Shown: positions 53,204 to 63,700, counted from the first letter of the stretch. The stretch: DNA of 64,000 nucleotides from Herbaspirillum sp. AP02 (GCF_015767275.1 NZ_JADWMY010000013.1:1-64000), one strand, 5' to 3'. Notes: generated by a model not told the origin, from the letters alone. A program made the numbers and translations.

Positions 53204-55753
53204 TCAGTAGACGTCGCGGCGGTAGCGGTTCTGCTCGATCAGCTCGTGCAGGGCTGCCTCGCCGAGGACCGTGGTGAGCACGGCATCGACCCCGGCGGCC
53301 ATGCCTTCCAGGCTGCCGCAGACGTACAGCACCGCACCCTGGTCGAGCCAGTGGCGCAGTTCGGTGGCAGCCTCGCGCAGGCGGTCCTGGACATAGATGC
53401 GCTCCGGCTGGTCACGCGAGAAGGCCAGGTCCAGGCGTGTCAACTGGCCTTGCGCCAGCCACTGCTGCAGTTGTTCGCGGTAGAGGAAATCGTGCGCCTC
53501 GTTGCGTTCGCCGAAGAGCAGCCAGTTGCGAGTCTGCCCGGCGTGGATGCGCGCATGCAGGTGGCCGCGCAGACCGGCCATGCCGGAACCGTTGCCGATG
53601 AAGATCGCCGGCGCCTGCACCGGGGCTGGTGCGAAGCTGGCGTTTTCCACCAGGCGCAGCTGCAATGCAGACTGCAGCGGTGCGAATTCGGTCAGCCAGC
53701 CGGAAGCCAGACCCAGGCCATCTTCATGCAGCACCTGGCGCACCAGCAGATGCAGGGCGCCATCCTCGGTCACCGAGGCTGCCGAATAGGAGCGGGGCGT
53801 CAGGGGCTGCAGGGTATCGACCAGCGCCTGGGCGTCTGCCACCGCATGCTGCGGCAGCACGCTGCACGACAGGGCTAGCGCCAGCGTGCAGGATTCGCCC
53901 TGGTGACGCACCAGAGTGGCGCCATCCAGTTGCAGGCGTTGCAACAGCAGGGCAATACGGTCCGGCGCATGACGCGGCAGGATTTCCACCAGCGCACCGG
54001 CTGGCCAGGCGGGCAGGGCGCCGTCCTGCGGCTGTAGCTCCAGATGATACAGGGGCGCGCCCTGGCTGCCGGGGTTCATCAGCATGCGGTGGGTGAGCGT
54101 CCAGCTCTGCCAGGCCGGCGCGCTGCCCGGCAGGACATCGCTGACAGCAGCCTGCAGACCATGCGCGGCCAGTTCGCTGTCCCATTTACGCAGCGCCTCG
54201 CCGGCCATGCGATCCACTTCCACCAACGGGAACATGGGCTTGGCGCCGCGCTGGCGCAGGCCGTGATCGAGCGTATGACCGAAGCCGCAGAACTGGGTGT
54301 AATGCCGGTCGCCCAGCGCCAATATGGCGTACTGCACGTGGGACAGGGATTGTCCGGTGGCCTGGCGCAGACGCTTCTCGACGCCGCGTGCGCTGTCGGG
54401 TGCATCGCCTTCGCCGAAGGTGCTGGCGATGACGAGGAGGCGACGATGGTGACGCAGGATTTCCGGGGTGACCTGCGCCAGCGGCAGCAGGGTCACCGGC
54501 ACGCCGCTCTTGCGCAGTCCGGCAGCGGTATGCAGGGCGATGCGCTCGGCCTGGCCGGTCTGCGAGGCATGGGCCACCAGCACCGGTTCGCCGCCGGTGA
54601 TGCCGGCCGCTTCGCCACCAGCGATGCTGGCCCGCTCGGCACGCAGCGCGGCCTTCTTGCGGCGCCGATCCAGGTACAGCATCCAGCCGGAAATGCCGAA
54701 CAACGGCATCATCAGGCTGGCAACCGCCATGATGATGCGACCCGGCAGGCCGAAGTAGGTCCCCATGTGCAGCGGATAGATGGCGGCGATGAAGCGCCCA
54801 CCCCGGCTCTTGTCTTCGTAGCGCTCCAGTTGCCGCACTTCGCCGGTCTGCGGCGCCACCACCATGCGGCTGCGCGCACGTTCATGCGGCGCATCGTGGC
54901 TGAGGAAGAAGATCTGCAGCGGCTGCGTACCCTGCTCGGGCAGGCGCAACTGGGCATTCTGGTAATCGGGGGCCTTGGCCAGGAAGCTGTTCCAGGCCAG
55001 GGTCAGGTCCAGCGGCACGGGCGCTGAAGCTTGTTCCTTCTTCTTGCCTTCGCCGCGCTGCATGGGAGCGCGACGGCTCTCGCCGGCCAGCGTGTTGACG
55101 CCGTCCTTGAACCAGTCCAGCGCCCAGTAGGCGCCGGTGGTGGCGAAGATCACATACATCACCAGCGACCAGGTGCCGATGACCGAGTGCAGGTTCCACA
55201 GGAAGGAGCGCCCCTGCAGCTGGAAATCCAGCCGCAGCCAGGCCCGCAGCGACAGGGGCCGGCGCGGCCAGCGCAGGTACAGCCCGGACAGCGCCAACAT
55301 CAGCAGCGACAACGCCAGCGTCCCCAGGATGATCTTGCCGATCTCAGTGGGCAGCAGCAGCCAGCGGTGGAAGCGCTCGATGATCTCGAAGAACTCCGCC
55401 CCTGTCACCGGTGGCAGCAGCGCCCCGGTATAGGGATCGGCGTAGCGCGCCTGGCCGCGCCGCTCACCCGGCGGCGGCGCGAAGACCACGCGCACTGAAG
55501 CGCCCGGCTCGGCCGACAGGGTCAGGGTGGTGACCCGGCGCCGGGGTTCGGCATCGCGCAGCCGGTCCAGCATCTGCTGCGGCGTCAGCGTGGCTTGTTG
55601 GCGCACTTGCACATGCATTACGCCGGGGCTTAAGGCCTCCATGATTTCTTCGCGGAAAGCCAGCAGCGCACCGGTCACGCCGATGGTCATCAACAGGGTG
55701 CCGGCGGTGATGCCGATGAACCAGTGGAGCTGGAACCAGATCTTCTTGAACAT
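53204..55753 (-). CDS. PepSY-domain membrane flavoreductase (iron-siderophore reductase-like)
   Basis: An 849-residue fusion. Residues 1-~380 are a PepSY-associated membrane region with helices near 10-33, 140-160, 188-208 and 345-368. Residues ~395-530 form a flavodoxin domain (VLVAHASQTGQAERIALHTA, ASTFGEGDAPDSARG), followed by an FAD-binding region (RSYSAAS near 670) and a ferredoxin-reductase-type NADPH module (IFIGNGSGMAGLRGHL, YVCGSLEGMAAGVDAVL). Such proteins move electrons from NADPH to periplasmic ferric siderophores. A Fur box at 55882-55896 supports iron-repressed expression. No TonB receptor or siderophore gene is in the window beside it. Confidence 0.88.
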   Translation of the reverse strand: MFKKIWFQLHWFIGITAGTLLMTIGVTGALLAFREEIMEALSPGVMHVQVRQQATLTPQQMLDRLRDAEPRRRVTTLTLSAEPGASVRVVFAPPPGERRGQARYADPYTGALLPPVTGAEFFEIIERFHRWLLLPTEIGKIILGTLALSLLMLALSGLYLRWPRRPLSLRAWLRLDFQLQGRSFLWNLHSVIGTWSLVMYVIFATTGAYWALDWFKDGVNTLAGESRRAPMQRGEGKKKEQASAPVPLDLTLAWNSFLAKAPDYQNAQLRLPEQGTQPLQIFFLSHDAPHERARSRMVVAPQTGEVRQLERYEDKSRGGRFIAAIYPLHMGTYFGLPGRIIMAVASLMMPLFGISGWMLYLDRRRKKAALRAERASIAGGEAAGITGGEPVLVAHASQTGQAERIALHTAAGLRKSGVPVTLLPLAQVTPEILRHHRRLLVIASTFGEGDAPDSARGVEKRLRQATGQSLSHVQYAILALGDRHYTQFCGFGHTLDHGLRQRGAKPMFPLVEVDRMAGEALRKWDSELAAHGLQAAVSDVLPGSAPAWQSWTLTHRMLMNPGSQGAPLYHLELQPQDGALPAWPAGALVEILPRHAPDRIALLLQRLQLDGATLVRHQGESCTLALALSCSVLPQHAVADAQALVDTLQPLTPRSYSAASVTEDGALHLLVRQVLHEDGLGLASGWLTEFAPLQSALQLRLVENASFAPAPVQAPAIFIGNGSGMAGLRGHLHARIHAGQTRNWLLFGERNEAHDFLYREQLQQWLAQGQLTRLDLAFSRDQPERIYVQDRLREAATELRHWLDQGAVLYVCGSLEGMAAGVDAVLTTVLGEAALHELIEQNRYRRDVY

Positions 55754-55881
55754 GTATCAGTAGGGCGGCGACGGGCGCGTGGAGCGCCTTGTTGATCTTG
55801 TCTGCCAGGCCAGTGCAACGGCCGGCGCGTCAATGACCGCCCGGACGGGCTGGGCGGATCAGCCCGCTATTATAGATCAGA

Positions 55882-55896
55882 TGAAAATGATTCTTA
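55882..55896. promoter_or_regulatory. Fur box upstream of the PepSY reductase
   Basis: TGAAAATGATTCTTA matches the 7-1-7 Fur consensus TGATAATnATTATCA at 11 of 14 defined bases, inside an AT-rich pocket (TATTATAGATC just before it). It lies 129 bases before the reductase start; the rest of 55754-56088 holds no other gene. Confidence 0.68.
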
Positions 55897-56088
55897 TTGA
55901 TATCTGAGTGTTTGCTCGAGGGGCGATGCTGTGGTGCGAAAGCCTTCAATTTCCTGCATTCATTTCCGGCGGGAAAAAATCATTTCAACGGGAACTTGAT
56001 ACTCTGCTGCGCCGTACCTGAAGCCGCCGTCAGCAGGATGTCCAAGGACGAGCTTCATTGTTTTAATGGAATATTCCTTAGGAGGAAT

Positions 56089-56469
56089 GTGAGGACATTT
56101 TGCGAGGTAGAATATACAGACGAATTTGGTCAGTGGTGGAATAGTCTTGACGAAGCCGAGCAGACCTCTGTGGCAACCTACGTCGGTTTGCTCGAACAGA
56201 ATGGTCCGGCTCTCAAGCATCCTTACAGTTCTGGAATCCATGGCTCGCGACACGCCCATATGCGGGAGCTTAGGGTCCAGCATGCAGGTAGACCCTATCG
56301 GGTGCTTTATGCGTTCGATCCGTTGCGGCGTGCGATTCTTTTGATTGGCGGAACCAAGGCAGGAAACAATCGGTGGTATGAACAATACGTACCGCTCGCG
56401 GATAAGCTCTACGACATCCATCTTCATTCATTGCGGATAGAGGCAGGCGACCATGTCAAAAAAATTTAG
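56089..56469 (+). CDS. RelE/HigB-like (phage Gp49-type) toxin
   Basis: A 126-residue protein of the RelE/HigB superfamily of mRNA-cleaving toxins. Typical parts are EYTDEFGQWWNSLDEAEQ at the N-terminus, HGSRHAHMRELRVQHAGRPY, VLYAFDPLRRAILLIGG and the C-terminal KAGNNRWYEQYVPLAD. The only sensible start is GTG 56089, three bases after AGGAGG; the open frame to 55897 is noncoding. An ATG TGA pair overlaps that start. It is followed by an HTH antitoxin gene with a 17-base overlap, the toxin-first order of HigBA. The region is more AT-rich than the chromosome around it. Confidence 0.82.
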   Translation: MRTFCEVEYTDEFGQWWNSLDEAEQTSVATYVGLLEQNGPALKHPYSSGIHGSRHAHMRELRVQHAGRPYRVLYAFDPLRRAILLIGGTKAGNNRWYEQYVPLADKLYDIHLHSLRIEAGDHVKKI

Positions 56470-56890
56470 CGAATTGCGCGCTCGCATGCGACCGGAGGCG
56501 CAACTGGAGGCTCAATCCAGGACAGAGTCGCTGCAAACGAGTATCAAGCTACAGAATCTCCGAAAGAGTCTGCACATCACTCAGGCTGCACTCGCAGAAA
56601 CTCTGCAGGTACAACAGGCCGCGATTTCAAAAATGGAAAATCGGGAGGACTTGCTTGTCAGCAGCGTGATGGATTTCGTGCGCGCTCTGGGAGGTCAATT
56701 GATATTGACGGCGAATTTTCCAGGAGATAGGACTTTCGATTTAACTCCAGATCCGGGCCCCGCCCCAGCACCAGCGTCAGTGAGTACTCAAAAGGTCGGG
56801 ATACCGAGTTCGCAGAAGCGCCCGATTAAACACCGCAAAAGCAGCGTGGGGGCAACGACCAGAAGCTCGTCTGCAAGAAATCCCACATGA
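56453..56890 (+). CDS. XRE-type HTH antitoxin
   Basis: A 145-residue partner of the RelE/HigB-like toxin. HTH at about residues 30-85 (LQNLRKSLHITQAALAETLQ, VQQAAISKMENREDLLVSSV, MDFVRALGGQLILTANFPG), the pattern of HigA-like antitoxins. An Ala/Pro stretch and a lysine/serine-rich tail (about 100-145) follow and are not part of the fold; antitoxins usually stop near residue 100, so this tail is long. It should bind the toxin and repress the pair. Confidence 0.82.
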   Translation: MSKKFSELRARMRPEAQLEAQSRTESLQTSIKLQNLRKSLHITQAALAETLQVQQAAISKMENREDLLVSSVMDFVRALGGQLILTANFPGDRTFDLTPDPGPAPAPASVSTQKVGIPSSQKRPIKHRKSSVGATTRSSSARNPT

Positions 56891-56941
56891 ACCAGAGGGC
56901 TGGTGCATACCGGATGTGCTCTCCGCGGCTGCAGACTTCAT

Positions 56942-57775
56942 TCATTCCAGCATCATTTTGATCATCGTCCGCGTCAACACACTCCCGGCATCGGCCGCCA
57001 CGTCCACGATGCTCAGGTGATGTATCTGCGGCAGCGCCACGGTTTCCACCGCATGGCCCGACTGGCGCAGCTTGGCGGCGTAGGTGGCACTCTGGCGCAG
57101 GAATTCTTCCGTTTCCTGTCCACCCACGCTCAGCAGTGCCTGCGCACCTTGCGGCAGGTCCAGTTGCAGCGGGCTGGCCTGCAGGGCGTCGGATGGGGAC
57201 AGGTGCAGGGATTCGTTGACGTAGGACAGGCGCACCGGCTCCAGGTCGTAGATGCCGGAAAGGCCGCAGACGCCGCGTACCGGTGCCGCGCCCAGCGAGG
57301 CGATCAGCGCGGCCAGGTGGGCGCCGGCCGAGTGCCCCATGAGCCAGATCGCCTCGGGATCGAAGCGTAGCGCGCCGGCCTTGGCGTGCAGCATGCGTAG
57401 CGCCCGCCCACAGTCGGCGGCGATGTCGCCCATGCGTACCTGGGGTGCCAGGCGGTAATTGATCAGCGCCACATTGATGTCCTGCGCCAGGTAGGGCAGG
57501 GCCAGCTGGCTGAACTGGTGCTTGTCCAGAGAGCGCCAGTAGCCGCCGTGGATGAACACCAGCAGGGGGCGGCCATTGCTGCGTCCGGGAAAGAAATCCA
57601 GGGTCTGCAGCGCATCCTCGCCGTAGGGCAGATCGGCCAGGTGGGGGTGGGCCTCACGCGCGGCCAGCCCTTCACGGGCGAAACGGTCGAAGTAGTCCTG
57701 GAAATCAGGGATGTGCAGGCGCACGTAATACTGCAGGTCCAGCGCTTCGCGGTCGTAGTCGCGGTAGATGTGCAT
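56942..57775 (-). CDS. Alpha/beta hydrolase, kynurenine formamidase-like
   Basis: A 277-residue cytoplasmic hydrolase. The oxyanion motif HGGYWRSLDKHQFSQLA near residue 76, nucleophile GHSAGAHLAALIASLGAAP (serine near 148) and a C-terminal catalytic histidine in PQIHHLSIVD mark the HGG-type family that includes animal-type N-formylkynurenine formamidase. That would place it in tryptophan degradation, but simple esterase activity is as likely. It lies 37 bases after the LysR gene on the same strand and may be cotranscribed with it. The ATG at 57775 follows GGAGGAACAAC. Confidence 0.8.
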   Translation of the reverse strand: MHIYRDYDREALDLQYYVRLHIPDFQDYFDRFAREGLAAREAHPHLADLPYGEDALQTLDFFPGRSNGRPLLVFIHGGYWRSLDKHQFSQLALPYLAQDINVALINYRLAPQVRMGDIAADCGRALRMLHAKAGALRFDPEAIWLMGHSAGAHLAALIASLGAAPVRGVCGLSGIYDLEPVRLSYVNESLHLSPSDALQASPLQLDLPQGAQALLSVGGQETEEFLRQSATYAAKLRQSGHAVETVALPQIHHLSIVDVAADAGSVLTRTMIKMMLE

Positions 57776-57812
57776 GTTGTTCCTCCCTGGCCGCTTGCGG
57801 CCCTATTCCCTA

Positions 57813-58727
57813 TTATTCGGCGAACTGCTCTGAAATCAGATTGCGCAGCCAGACGTTGCCCTCGTCCTGATTGTAGCGGCGATGCCAGAACATGTTGGTC
57901 TGCAGGGCCGGTAGTCGCAGCGGCGGCTTGATGTAGCGCAGTCCGAACGGCATGGCCGCGCTCTCGGCCAGCTTGCGCGGCACGGTCACGACCAGATCGG
58001 TGGTGCTGACGATGTAGGGCACGGCAGTGAAATGCGGCACGCGAAAGCGCAGGCTTTGCAGGATACCGGCCTTTTCCAGATTCTGGTTGATGCGGTCATA
58101 GGGACTTTCCAGCGAGGACACCATCAGGTGTTCGGCCGCCAGGAATTCCTTGAGGCTGATCTCACCGCGCCGGTCCAGCGCATGGCCGATGCGGAACATG
58201 CTGACGTAGTCCTGGCGGAACAGCCGCCGCTGGTACAGCGCCTCGGACAGGTTGTCGAAGGCGCCGATGGCCAGGTCCACCCGGCCGGCTTCCATCTCGC
58301 TCTTGAGATCGACGGCACCGGCGCGCACCGTGCTCACGCTCACTCCCGGCGCCATTGCCGCGCAGGCCTCGATCAAGCGCGGCATGAAATAGACCTCGCC
58401 GACATCGGTCATGGCGATGGTAAAGCGACGCTCGCTACTTTGCGCAGAGAAACCTTCCTGCAGATTGAGAGCGCGTGCCACCTGCTGCAGTGCCGCAGCG
58501 ACCGGCTCGGCCAGTTGGTCTGCGAATGGCGTGGGTTGCATGCCCTGCGCGGTGCGCACGAAGAGTTCATCACCGAAGCTGCGCCGCAACCGCGCCAGCG
58601 CATTGCTGACGGCCGGCTGCGACAGGCCCAGGCGGCGCGCTACCGAGGAAATCTGGCGTTCCTGGAAGACTTCCTGGAACACCACCAGCAGATTGAGATC
58701 GATGTCGCGGGGTTCGATGAGGGCCAT
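57813..58727 (-). CDS. LysR-family regulator, NodD/LinR/PcpR-like group
   Basis: A 304-residue LysR-type regulator opening with RDIDLNLLVVFQEVFQERQI, the form of the NahR/NodD subgroup, with recognition region GLSQPAVSNALARLRRSFGD and DELFVRTAQGMQPTP. The C-terminal domain binds the inducer. ATG 58727 (MALIEPRDID) is chosen; the frame stays open to 58952. It is divergent from the aromatic transporter and the homogentisate genes, so it likely activates them in response to an aromatic compound. The 262-base intergenic region holds no other gene. Confidence 0.86.
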   Translation of the reverse strand: MALIEPRDIDLNLLVVFQEVFQERQISSVARRLGLSQPAVSNALARLRRSFGDELFVRTAQGMQPTPFADQLAEPVAAALQQVARALNLQEGFSAQSSERRFTIAMTDVGEVYFMPRLIEACAAMAPGVSVSTVRAGAVDLKSEMEAGRVDLAIGAFDNLSEALYQRRLFRQDYVSMFRIGHALDRRGEISLKEFLAAEHLMVSSLESPYDRINQNLEKAGILQSLRFRVPHFTAVPYIVSTTDLVVTVPRKLAESAAMPFGLRYIKPPLRLPALQTNMFWHRRYNQDEGNVWLRNLISEQFAE

Positions 58728-58989
58728 GGATGAGCTTGGAACGTAGAGCGTGCCCGCAGCCGGAGGCATAGCGTGCACTGCAATATTCATAGAATGAATG
58801 GATCGTATTTTCGTATTTATATCGTAAAAGAAAGACGATTGCACTACAGTGACGTCGCCGCCCCAGCCATCGGGGCTACGTCGCAGGACGTGCGCAGAGC
58901 GCCATCCAGAGCGACATTGTCGGCCGTCATCGGCCCGCATGCCCGGCAACACAACTAAAACAACGTAAAGACAGACGAGGAGTCAAGAC

Positions 58990-60333
58990 ATGAGTATCCA
59001 CGCAAGTGGCGCTCTCCCCACGGTCCATGTGGACCAGGTGGTGGAGCAGGGCCGTTTCGGCCGTTTCCAGTTCGGCCTGCTGCTGCTGTGCGGCCTGTGC
59101 CTGATCATCGATGGTTTCGACGTCCAGGCCATGGGCTATGTGGCACCGGCCATCATCGCCGACTGGGGCGTGAGCAAGGCCAGCCTGGGGCCGGTGTTCG
59201 GCGCCGGCCTGTTCGGCATGTTGCTGGGTTCGCTGGTATTGACGCCGGTCGGCGACCGCTACGGCCGTCGTCCGGTCCTGATTGTGTCCACGCTCTTTTT
59301 CGCCGCCTGCATGCTGGCCACGCCCCTGGTGACGACCCTCGATCAACTGTTGATCGTGCGCTTCATCACCGGTTTTGGCCTGGGCAGCATCATGCCTAAT
59401 GCCATGGCGCTGGTGGGTGAATTCAGTCCTTCCTCGTCCCGGGTGACCCGCATGATGCTGGTGTCCTGCGGCTTCACCGTGGGCGCTGCTGCCGGCGGCT
59501 TCGTCAGCGCCGCATTGATCCCGGCGCACGGCTGGCATGCGGTGTTCTGGGTCGGTGGCGCGGTGCCGCTGGTGCTGGGCCTGGTCATGCTGGTCTGGCT
59601 GCCGGAATCAATCCAGTTCCTGGTGCTGCATCGCCGTCCGCGGGCGCAGGTGGCACGCTGGTTGCGCAAGCTCGATCCATCTATCGTCATCGATGAGCGC
59701 ACCGAGGTGGTGGTCAAGGAAGCCAAGGCCGAGGGCATGCCGGTGGCGGCGCTGTTCCGCGATGGCCGCGCCGGCGTGACCGTGCTGCTGTGGTTGATCA
59801 GCTTCATGAACCTGATCAACCTCTATTTCCTGTCCAACTGGCTGCCCACGCTGATCCATGACGCCGGTTATTCCACCAGCATGGCCGTGCTGATCGGTAC
59901 CTCGCTGCAGGTGGGTGGCGTGATCGGCACCCTGACCCTGGGCCGTTTCATCAATCGCTATGGTTTTACCCGCGTGCTGGGTGTCTGCTTCCTTCTGGCC
60001 TGCGTCTCGATTGCCATGATCGGCAAGGTCGCGGCCCTGCCGGCATTGCTGTTCGTGGCGGTGATCGTGGCCGGTTTCTGCATCGTCGGCGGCCAGCCGG
60101 CGGTCAATGCCCTGGCCGGGACCTACTATCCGACCACCTTGCGTTCCACCGGCATCGGCTGGGCGCTGGGCATCGGTCGCATCGGCTCGGTGGTGGGGCC
60201 GGTGATCGGCGGCCAGCTGATCGCCCTGCAATGGAGCAATGGTTCGCTCTTCATCGCCGCTGCCGTGCCGGCCCTGATTTCGGCGCTGACCATTGCGCGT
60301 CTGCATCGTACTTCCCGAGGAGTTTCTGCATGA
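58990..60333 (+). CDS. MFS transporter, aromatic acid:H+ symporter (AAHS) family
   Basis: A 447-residue inner-membrane symporter with 12 predicted helices. The signature [20 protein letters not shown] near residue 40 and the loop [14 protein letters not shown] (D-R-x-G-R-R) are diagnostic of PcaK/BenK-like aromatic acid transporters. The start has GAGGAG upstream. It overlaps hmgA by ATGA, so it probably imports a precursor such as homogentisate, 4-hydroxyphenylacetate or a related acid for the pathway that follows; the exact substrate is inference. Confidence 0.9.
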   Translation: MSIHASGALPTVHVDQVVEQGRFGRFQFGLLLLCGLCLIIDGFDVQAMGYVAPAIIADWGVSKASLGPVFGAGLFGMLLGSLVLTPVGDRYGRRPVLIVSTLFFAACMLATPLVTTLDQLLIVRFITGFGLGSIMPNAMALVGEFSPSSSRVTRMMLVSCGFTVGAAAGGFVSAALIPAHGWHAVFWVGGAVPLVLGLVMLVWLPESIQFLVLHRRPRAQVARWLRKLDPSIVIDERTEVVVKEAKAEGMPVAALFRDGRAGVTVLLWLISFMNLINLYFLSNWLPTLIHDAGYSTSMAVLIGTSLQVGGVIGTLTLGRFINRYGFTRVLGVCFLLACVSIAMIGKVAALPALLFVAVIVAGFCIVGGQPAVNALAGTYYPTTLRSTGIGWALGIGRIGSVVGPVIGGQLIALQWSNGSLFIAAAVPALISALTIARLHRTSRGVSA

Positions 60334-61667
60334 CTATCGTCACCGATTCCACCGTCAGTCATCACGTCCATACCCGTGGCTATCAGTCCGGCTTCGGCAA
60401 CGAGTTCGAGACCGAAGCCTTGCCCGGTGCCTTGCCGGCGCACCGCAATTCGCCGCAGAAGGTGGCCTATGGGCTGTATGCCGAACAGGTATCGGGTACT
60501 GCCTTCACCGCGCCCCGTGGCCACAATCGTCGCTCCTGGCTGTACCGCATCCGGCCGGCGGCGGTGCATGAACCCTTTGCGCCGATGGAGCGCAGTCTGC
60601 TGCTGAGTCACTTCGATGACGTGGCGCCGCCGCCGAACCAGTTGCGCTGGGACCCGCAGCCCATGCCCACGGCCCCTACCGATTTCATCGAGGGGCTGGT
60701 GACCATGGCCGGCAATGGTTCGCCGCAGGCGCAGAACGGTTGTGCCATCCACCTGTATGCGGCCAATTGCTCGATGACCGACCGCTTCTTCTATTCGGCC
60801 GATGGCGAACTGCTGATCGTGCCGCAACAGGGACGCCTGCAATTGCGCACCGAACTGGGCGTGATCGATATCGCGCCGCAGGAAATCGCCGTCATCCCGC
60901 GTGGCCTGCGCTTCCAGGTGAGGCTGCCGGACGGCGAGGCGCGCGGTTACGTCTGCGAGAACTTCGGCGCCTTGCTGCGCTTGCCGGATCTGGGGCCGCT
61001 GGGTTCCAATGGCCTGGCCAATCCGCGTGATTTCGCTACGCCCCATGCCTGGTACGAAGATCGCGAAGGCGACTTCCAGTTGATCGCCAAGTTCGGCGGC
61101 AACCTGTGGCAGGCGAAGATCGGCCATTCGCCGCTGGACGTGGTGGCCTGGCATGGCAACTACGCGCCCTATAAGTACGACCTGCGCCACTTCAACACCA
61201 TCGGCTCCATCAGCTACGACCATCCCGATCCTTCGATCTTCCTGGTGCTGCAGTCGCAGAGCGATACGCCGGGCGTGGATACCATCGACTTCGTGATCTT
61301 CCCGCCGCGCTGGCTGGCCGCCGAGAATACCTTCCGCCCACCCTGGTTCCATCGCAACGTGGCCAGCGAATACATGGGCCTGATCACCGGCCAGTACGAC
61401 GCCAAGGAAGGCGGCGGCTTTGTCCCCGGCGGCGGCAGCCTGCATAATTGCATGAGCGGCCACGGACCGGACGCGGCCACCTTCGAGAAGGCCAGCCGCA
61501 TCGATACCAGCCAGCCGAACAAGGTCGATCACACCATGGCCTTCATGTTCGAGACCCGCAACATCCTTTGCCCCACCCGCCATGCTCTGGCCTCGCCGAC
61601 CTTGCAGCGCGACTACCAGGATTGCTGGCTGGGCATCCAGAAGAACTTCAACCCGGAGCGCGCATGA
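60330..61667 (+). CDS. hmgA: Homogentisate 1,2-dioxygenase
   Basis: Opens the ring of homogentisate to maleylacetoacetate with O2 and Fe(II). 445 residues, matching the family. Seen are [20 protein letters not shown] at the N-terminus, and the metal site region [20 protein letters not shown] then [15 protein letters not shown], which carry the two histidines and the glutamate that bind iron. The ATG overlaps the transporter stop, and its own stop overlaps fahA, so hmgA-fahA are coupled. It is the key enzyme of tyrosine and phenylalanine breakdown. Confidence 0.96.
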   Translation: MTIVTDSTVSHHVHTRGYQSGFGNEFETEALPGALPAHRNSPQKVAYGLYAEQVSGTAFTAPRGHNRRSWLYRIRPAAVHEPFAPMERSLLLSHFDDVAPPPNQLRWDPQPMPTAPTDFIEGLVTMAGNGSPQAQNGCAIHLYAANCSMTDRFFYSADGELLIVPQQGRLQLRTELGVIDIAPQEIAVIPRGLRFQVRLPDGEARGYVCENFGALLRLPDLGPLGSNGLANPRDFATPHAWYEDREGDFQLIAKFGGNLWQAKIGHSPLDVVAWHGNYAPYKYDLRHFNTIGSISYDHPDPSIFLVLQSQSDTPGVDTIDFVIFPPRWLAAENTFRPPWFHRNVASEYMGLITGQYDAKEGGGFVPGGGSLHNCMSGHGPDAATFEKASRIDTSQPNKVDHTMAFMFETRNILCPTRHALASPTLQRDYQDCWLGIQKNFNPERA

Positions 61668-63010
61668 GCCTGCCTAGCCTGAAACTGAACGAAACCCACG
61701 ACACCGAGCTGCGCAGCTGGGTCGAAAGTGCCAACACCGACGGTTGCCCGTTCCCGATCCAGAACCTGCCTTATGGTGTGTTCCGCCGCGCTGCAAGTGA
61801 AGAAAGCTTCCGTGCCGGCGTCGCCATCGGTGACCAGATCCTGGACCTGCCGGCGGCGCAGGCGGCCGGCGCCTTTTCCGGCTTTGACGAAGCCACGCGT
61901 CAGGCCGCCCACGCGGCCTGCAGCGGCAGCACGCTCAATGCCCTGATGGCCTTGACCCCGGCCGCCTGGTCGGCGTTGCGCCTGGCGCTTTCGCGCCTGC
62001 TGCGCAGCGGCTCACCACACCAGACCGAACTGGCGGCCTGCCTGGTGCCGCAGGCCCAGGCCCGCTACGACGTGCCGGCCGCCATCGGCGACTACACCGA
62101 CTTCTATACCTCGATCCACCACGCCACCTCGGTGGGCAAGCTCTTCCGTCCGGATAACCCGCTGCTGCCCAACTACAAGTGGGTACCGATCGGCTACCAC
62201 GGTCGTGCTTCGTCGATTGCCGTCTCGGGCCAGCAATTCCGCCGCCCGGTCGGCCAGACCAAGGCGCCGGATGCCGAAACGCCTAGCTTCGGACCCTGCA
62301 AGCGGCTGGATTACGAATTGGAAATGGGCATCTTCATCGGCGGTGGCAATGCCCTGGGCGAACCGGTACCGATGAGCCAGGCCGAAGACAAGGTATTCGG
62401 CCTGTGCCTCCTCAATGACTGGTCGGCACGCGACGTGCAGGCCTGGGAATACCAGCCGCTCGGCCCCTTCCTGTCCAAGAGCTTCGCCTCCACCATCTCG
62501 CCCTGGATCGTCACGCTGGAAGCGCTGGCCCCGTATCGTTGCGCCTGGACCCGTCCGGCCGACGATCCGCAGCCGCTGCCCTACCTGGATGCCCCCACCC
62601 TGCGCGAGAGCGGCGCCTTCGATCTGCAGCTGGAAGTGCTGATCCAGACCGCCGCCATGCGTGAGGCCGGCACCGCCCCGCAGCGCCTGTCGCTGTCCAA
62701 CTATCGGGATGCCTACTGGACCGTGGCACAACTGGTAGCGCACCACACGGTCAACGGCTGCAACCTGCGTCCCGGTGATTTCCTGGGTACCGGCACCTTG
62801 TCCGGTGCGCAAGCTGACGAAGCCGGCTCGCTGCTGGAACTGAGCGCCGGCGGCAAGGCGCCCATTAACTTGGCCAACGGCGAGCGACGGGTGTTCCTGG
62901 AAGATGGCGACACCATCATCCTGCGTGCCGCCGCCCGTCGTGACGGCTTGCCCATGATCGGTTTCGGCGAAGCCGCCGGCACCGTGCTACCGGCACGCAG
63001 CCTGGCCTGA
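61664..63010 (+). CDS. fahA: Fumarylacetoacetase
   Basis: Hydrolyses fumarylacetoacetate to fumarate and acetoacetate, the last step of the homogentisate pathway. 448 residues, as in other bacterial FAHs. Conserved stretches are [20 protein letters not shown] near residue 145 (metal ligand and catalytic histidine), [15 protein letters not shown] near 210 (glutamate ligands), [20 protein letters not shown] and [20 protein letters not shown] near the C-terminus. The start overlaps the hmgA stop by ATGA; maiA follows after 42 bases. Confidence 0.95.
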   Translation: MSLPSLKLNETHDTELRSWVESANTDGCPFPIQNLPYGVFRRAASEESFRAGVAIGDQILDLPAAQAAGAFSGFDEATRQAAHAACSGSTLNALMALTPAAWSALRLALSRLLRSGSPHQTELAACLVPQAQARYDVPAAIGDYTDFYTSIHHATSVGKLFRPDNPLLPNYKWVPIGYHGRASSIAVSGQQFRRPVGQTKAPDAETPSFGPCKRLDYELEMGIFIGGGNALGEPVPMSQAEDKVFGLCLLNDWSARDVQAWEYQPLGPFLSKSFASTISPWIVTLEALAPYRCAWTRPADDPQPLPYLDAPTLRESGAFDLQLEVLIQTAAMREAGTAPQRLSLSNYRDAYWTVAQLVAHHTVNGCNLRPGDFLGTGTLSGAQADEAGSLLELSAGGKAPINLANGERRVFLEDGDTIILRAAARRDGLPMIGFGEAAGTVLPARSLA

Positions 63011-63052
63011 TGCGCCTGATTTCCAATGAAGGATGAGGATGAAAGGATGAGG

Positions 63053-63700
63053 ATGACTACGCTATACAGCTATTTCCGCAGCTCGGCCTCCTACCGCGTT
63101 CGCATCGCCCTCAATCTCAAGGGCGTGGCCTACGAGACAGCGGCGGTACACCTGCTCAACCAGGGCGGGGAGCAGTTGCTGCCGGCCTTCACGCAATTGA
63201 ACCCGCATGCGCTGGTGCCGGTGCTGGCCGACCAGGGGCAACTGCTGAGGCAGTCCATGGCGATGCTGGAATACCTGGACGAGCGCTACCCCACGCCCTC
63301 CCTGCTGCCCGGCGACGCCTTCGCGCGCGCCCGCATCCGCGAACTGTCGCTGGCCATCGCCTGTGAAATCCATCCCCTGAACAACCTGCGCGTGCTGCGT
63401 TATCTCAAGCACCAGCTCAACGTCGACGAAACCCAGAAGACGGCCTGGATCCATCACTGGATCAAGCTCGGCTTTGCCGCACTGGAGCAGCAACTGGCCG
63501 CCGACGCCACGCGCGGCCACTTCTGCGTGGGCGATGCGCCGACCATGGCCGATTGCTTCCTGGTGCCGCAGATGTTCAATGCGCGTCGCTTCGAGGTTGA
63601 CATGGCACCCTATCCGACGCTATGCGCCATCGAGGCCGCCTGTAATGTCCTGCCGGCCTTCGAACAGGCCCATCCGGCACGCCAGCCGGACGCCGCCTGA
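63053..63700 (+). CDS. maiA: Maleylacetoacetate isomerase (zeta-class GST)
   Basis: Isomerises maleylacetoacetate to fumarylacetoacetate with glutathione. 215 residues, the zeta-class length. The N-terminal motif is YFRSSASYRVRIALNLKG; eukaryotic zeta GSTs have a cysteine (SSC) where this has alanine, which occurs in bacterial members. QSMAMLEYLDERYPTPSLLP follows, and the C-terminal helical domain ends with CNVLPAFEQAHPA. ATGs at 63047 and 63053 are both possible; AAAGG is six bases before the second. It completes the hmgA-fahA-maiA set. Confidence 0.93.
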   Translation: MTTLYSYFRSSASYRVRIALNLKGVAYETAAVHLLNQGGEQLLPAFTQLNPHALVPVLADQGQLLRQSMAMLEYLDERYPTPSLLPGDAFARARIRELSLAIACEIHPLNNLRVLRYLKHQLNVDETQKTAWIHHWIKLGFAALEQQLAADATRGHFCVGDAPTMADCFLVPQMFNARRFEVDMAPYPTLCAIEAACNVLPAFEQAHPARQPDAA

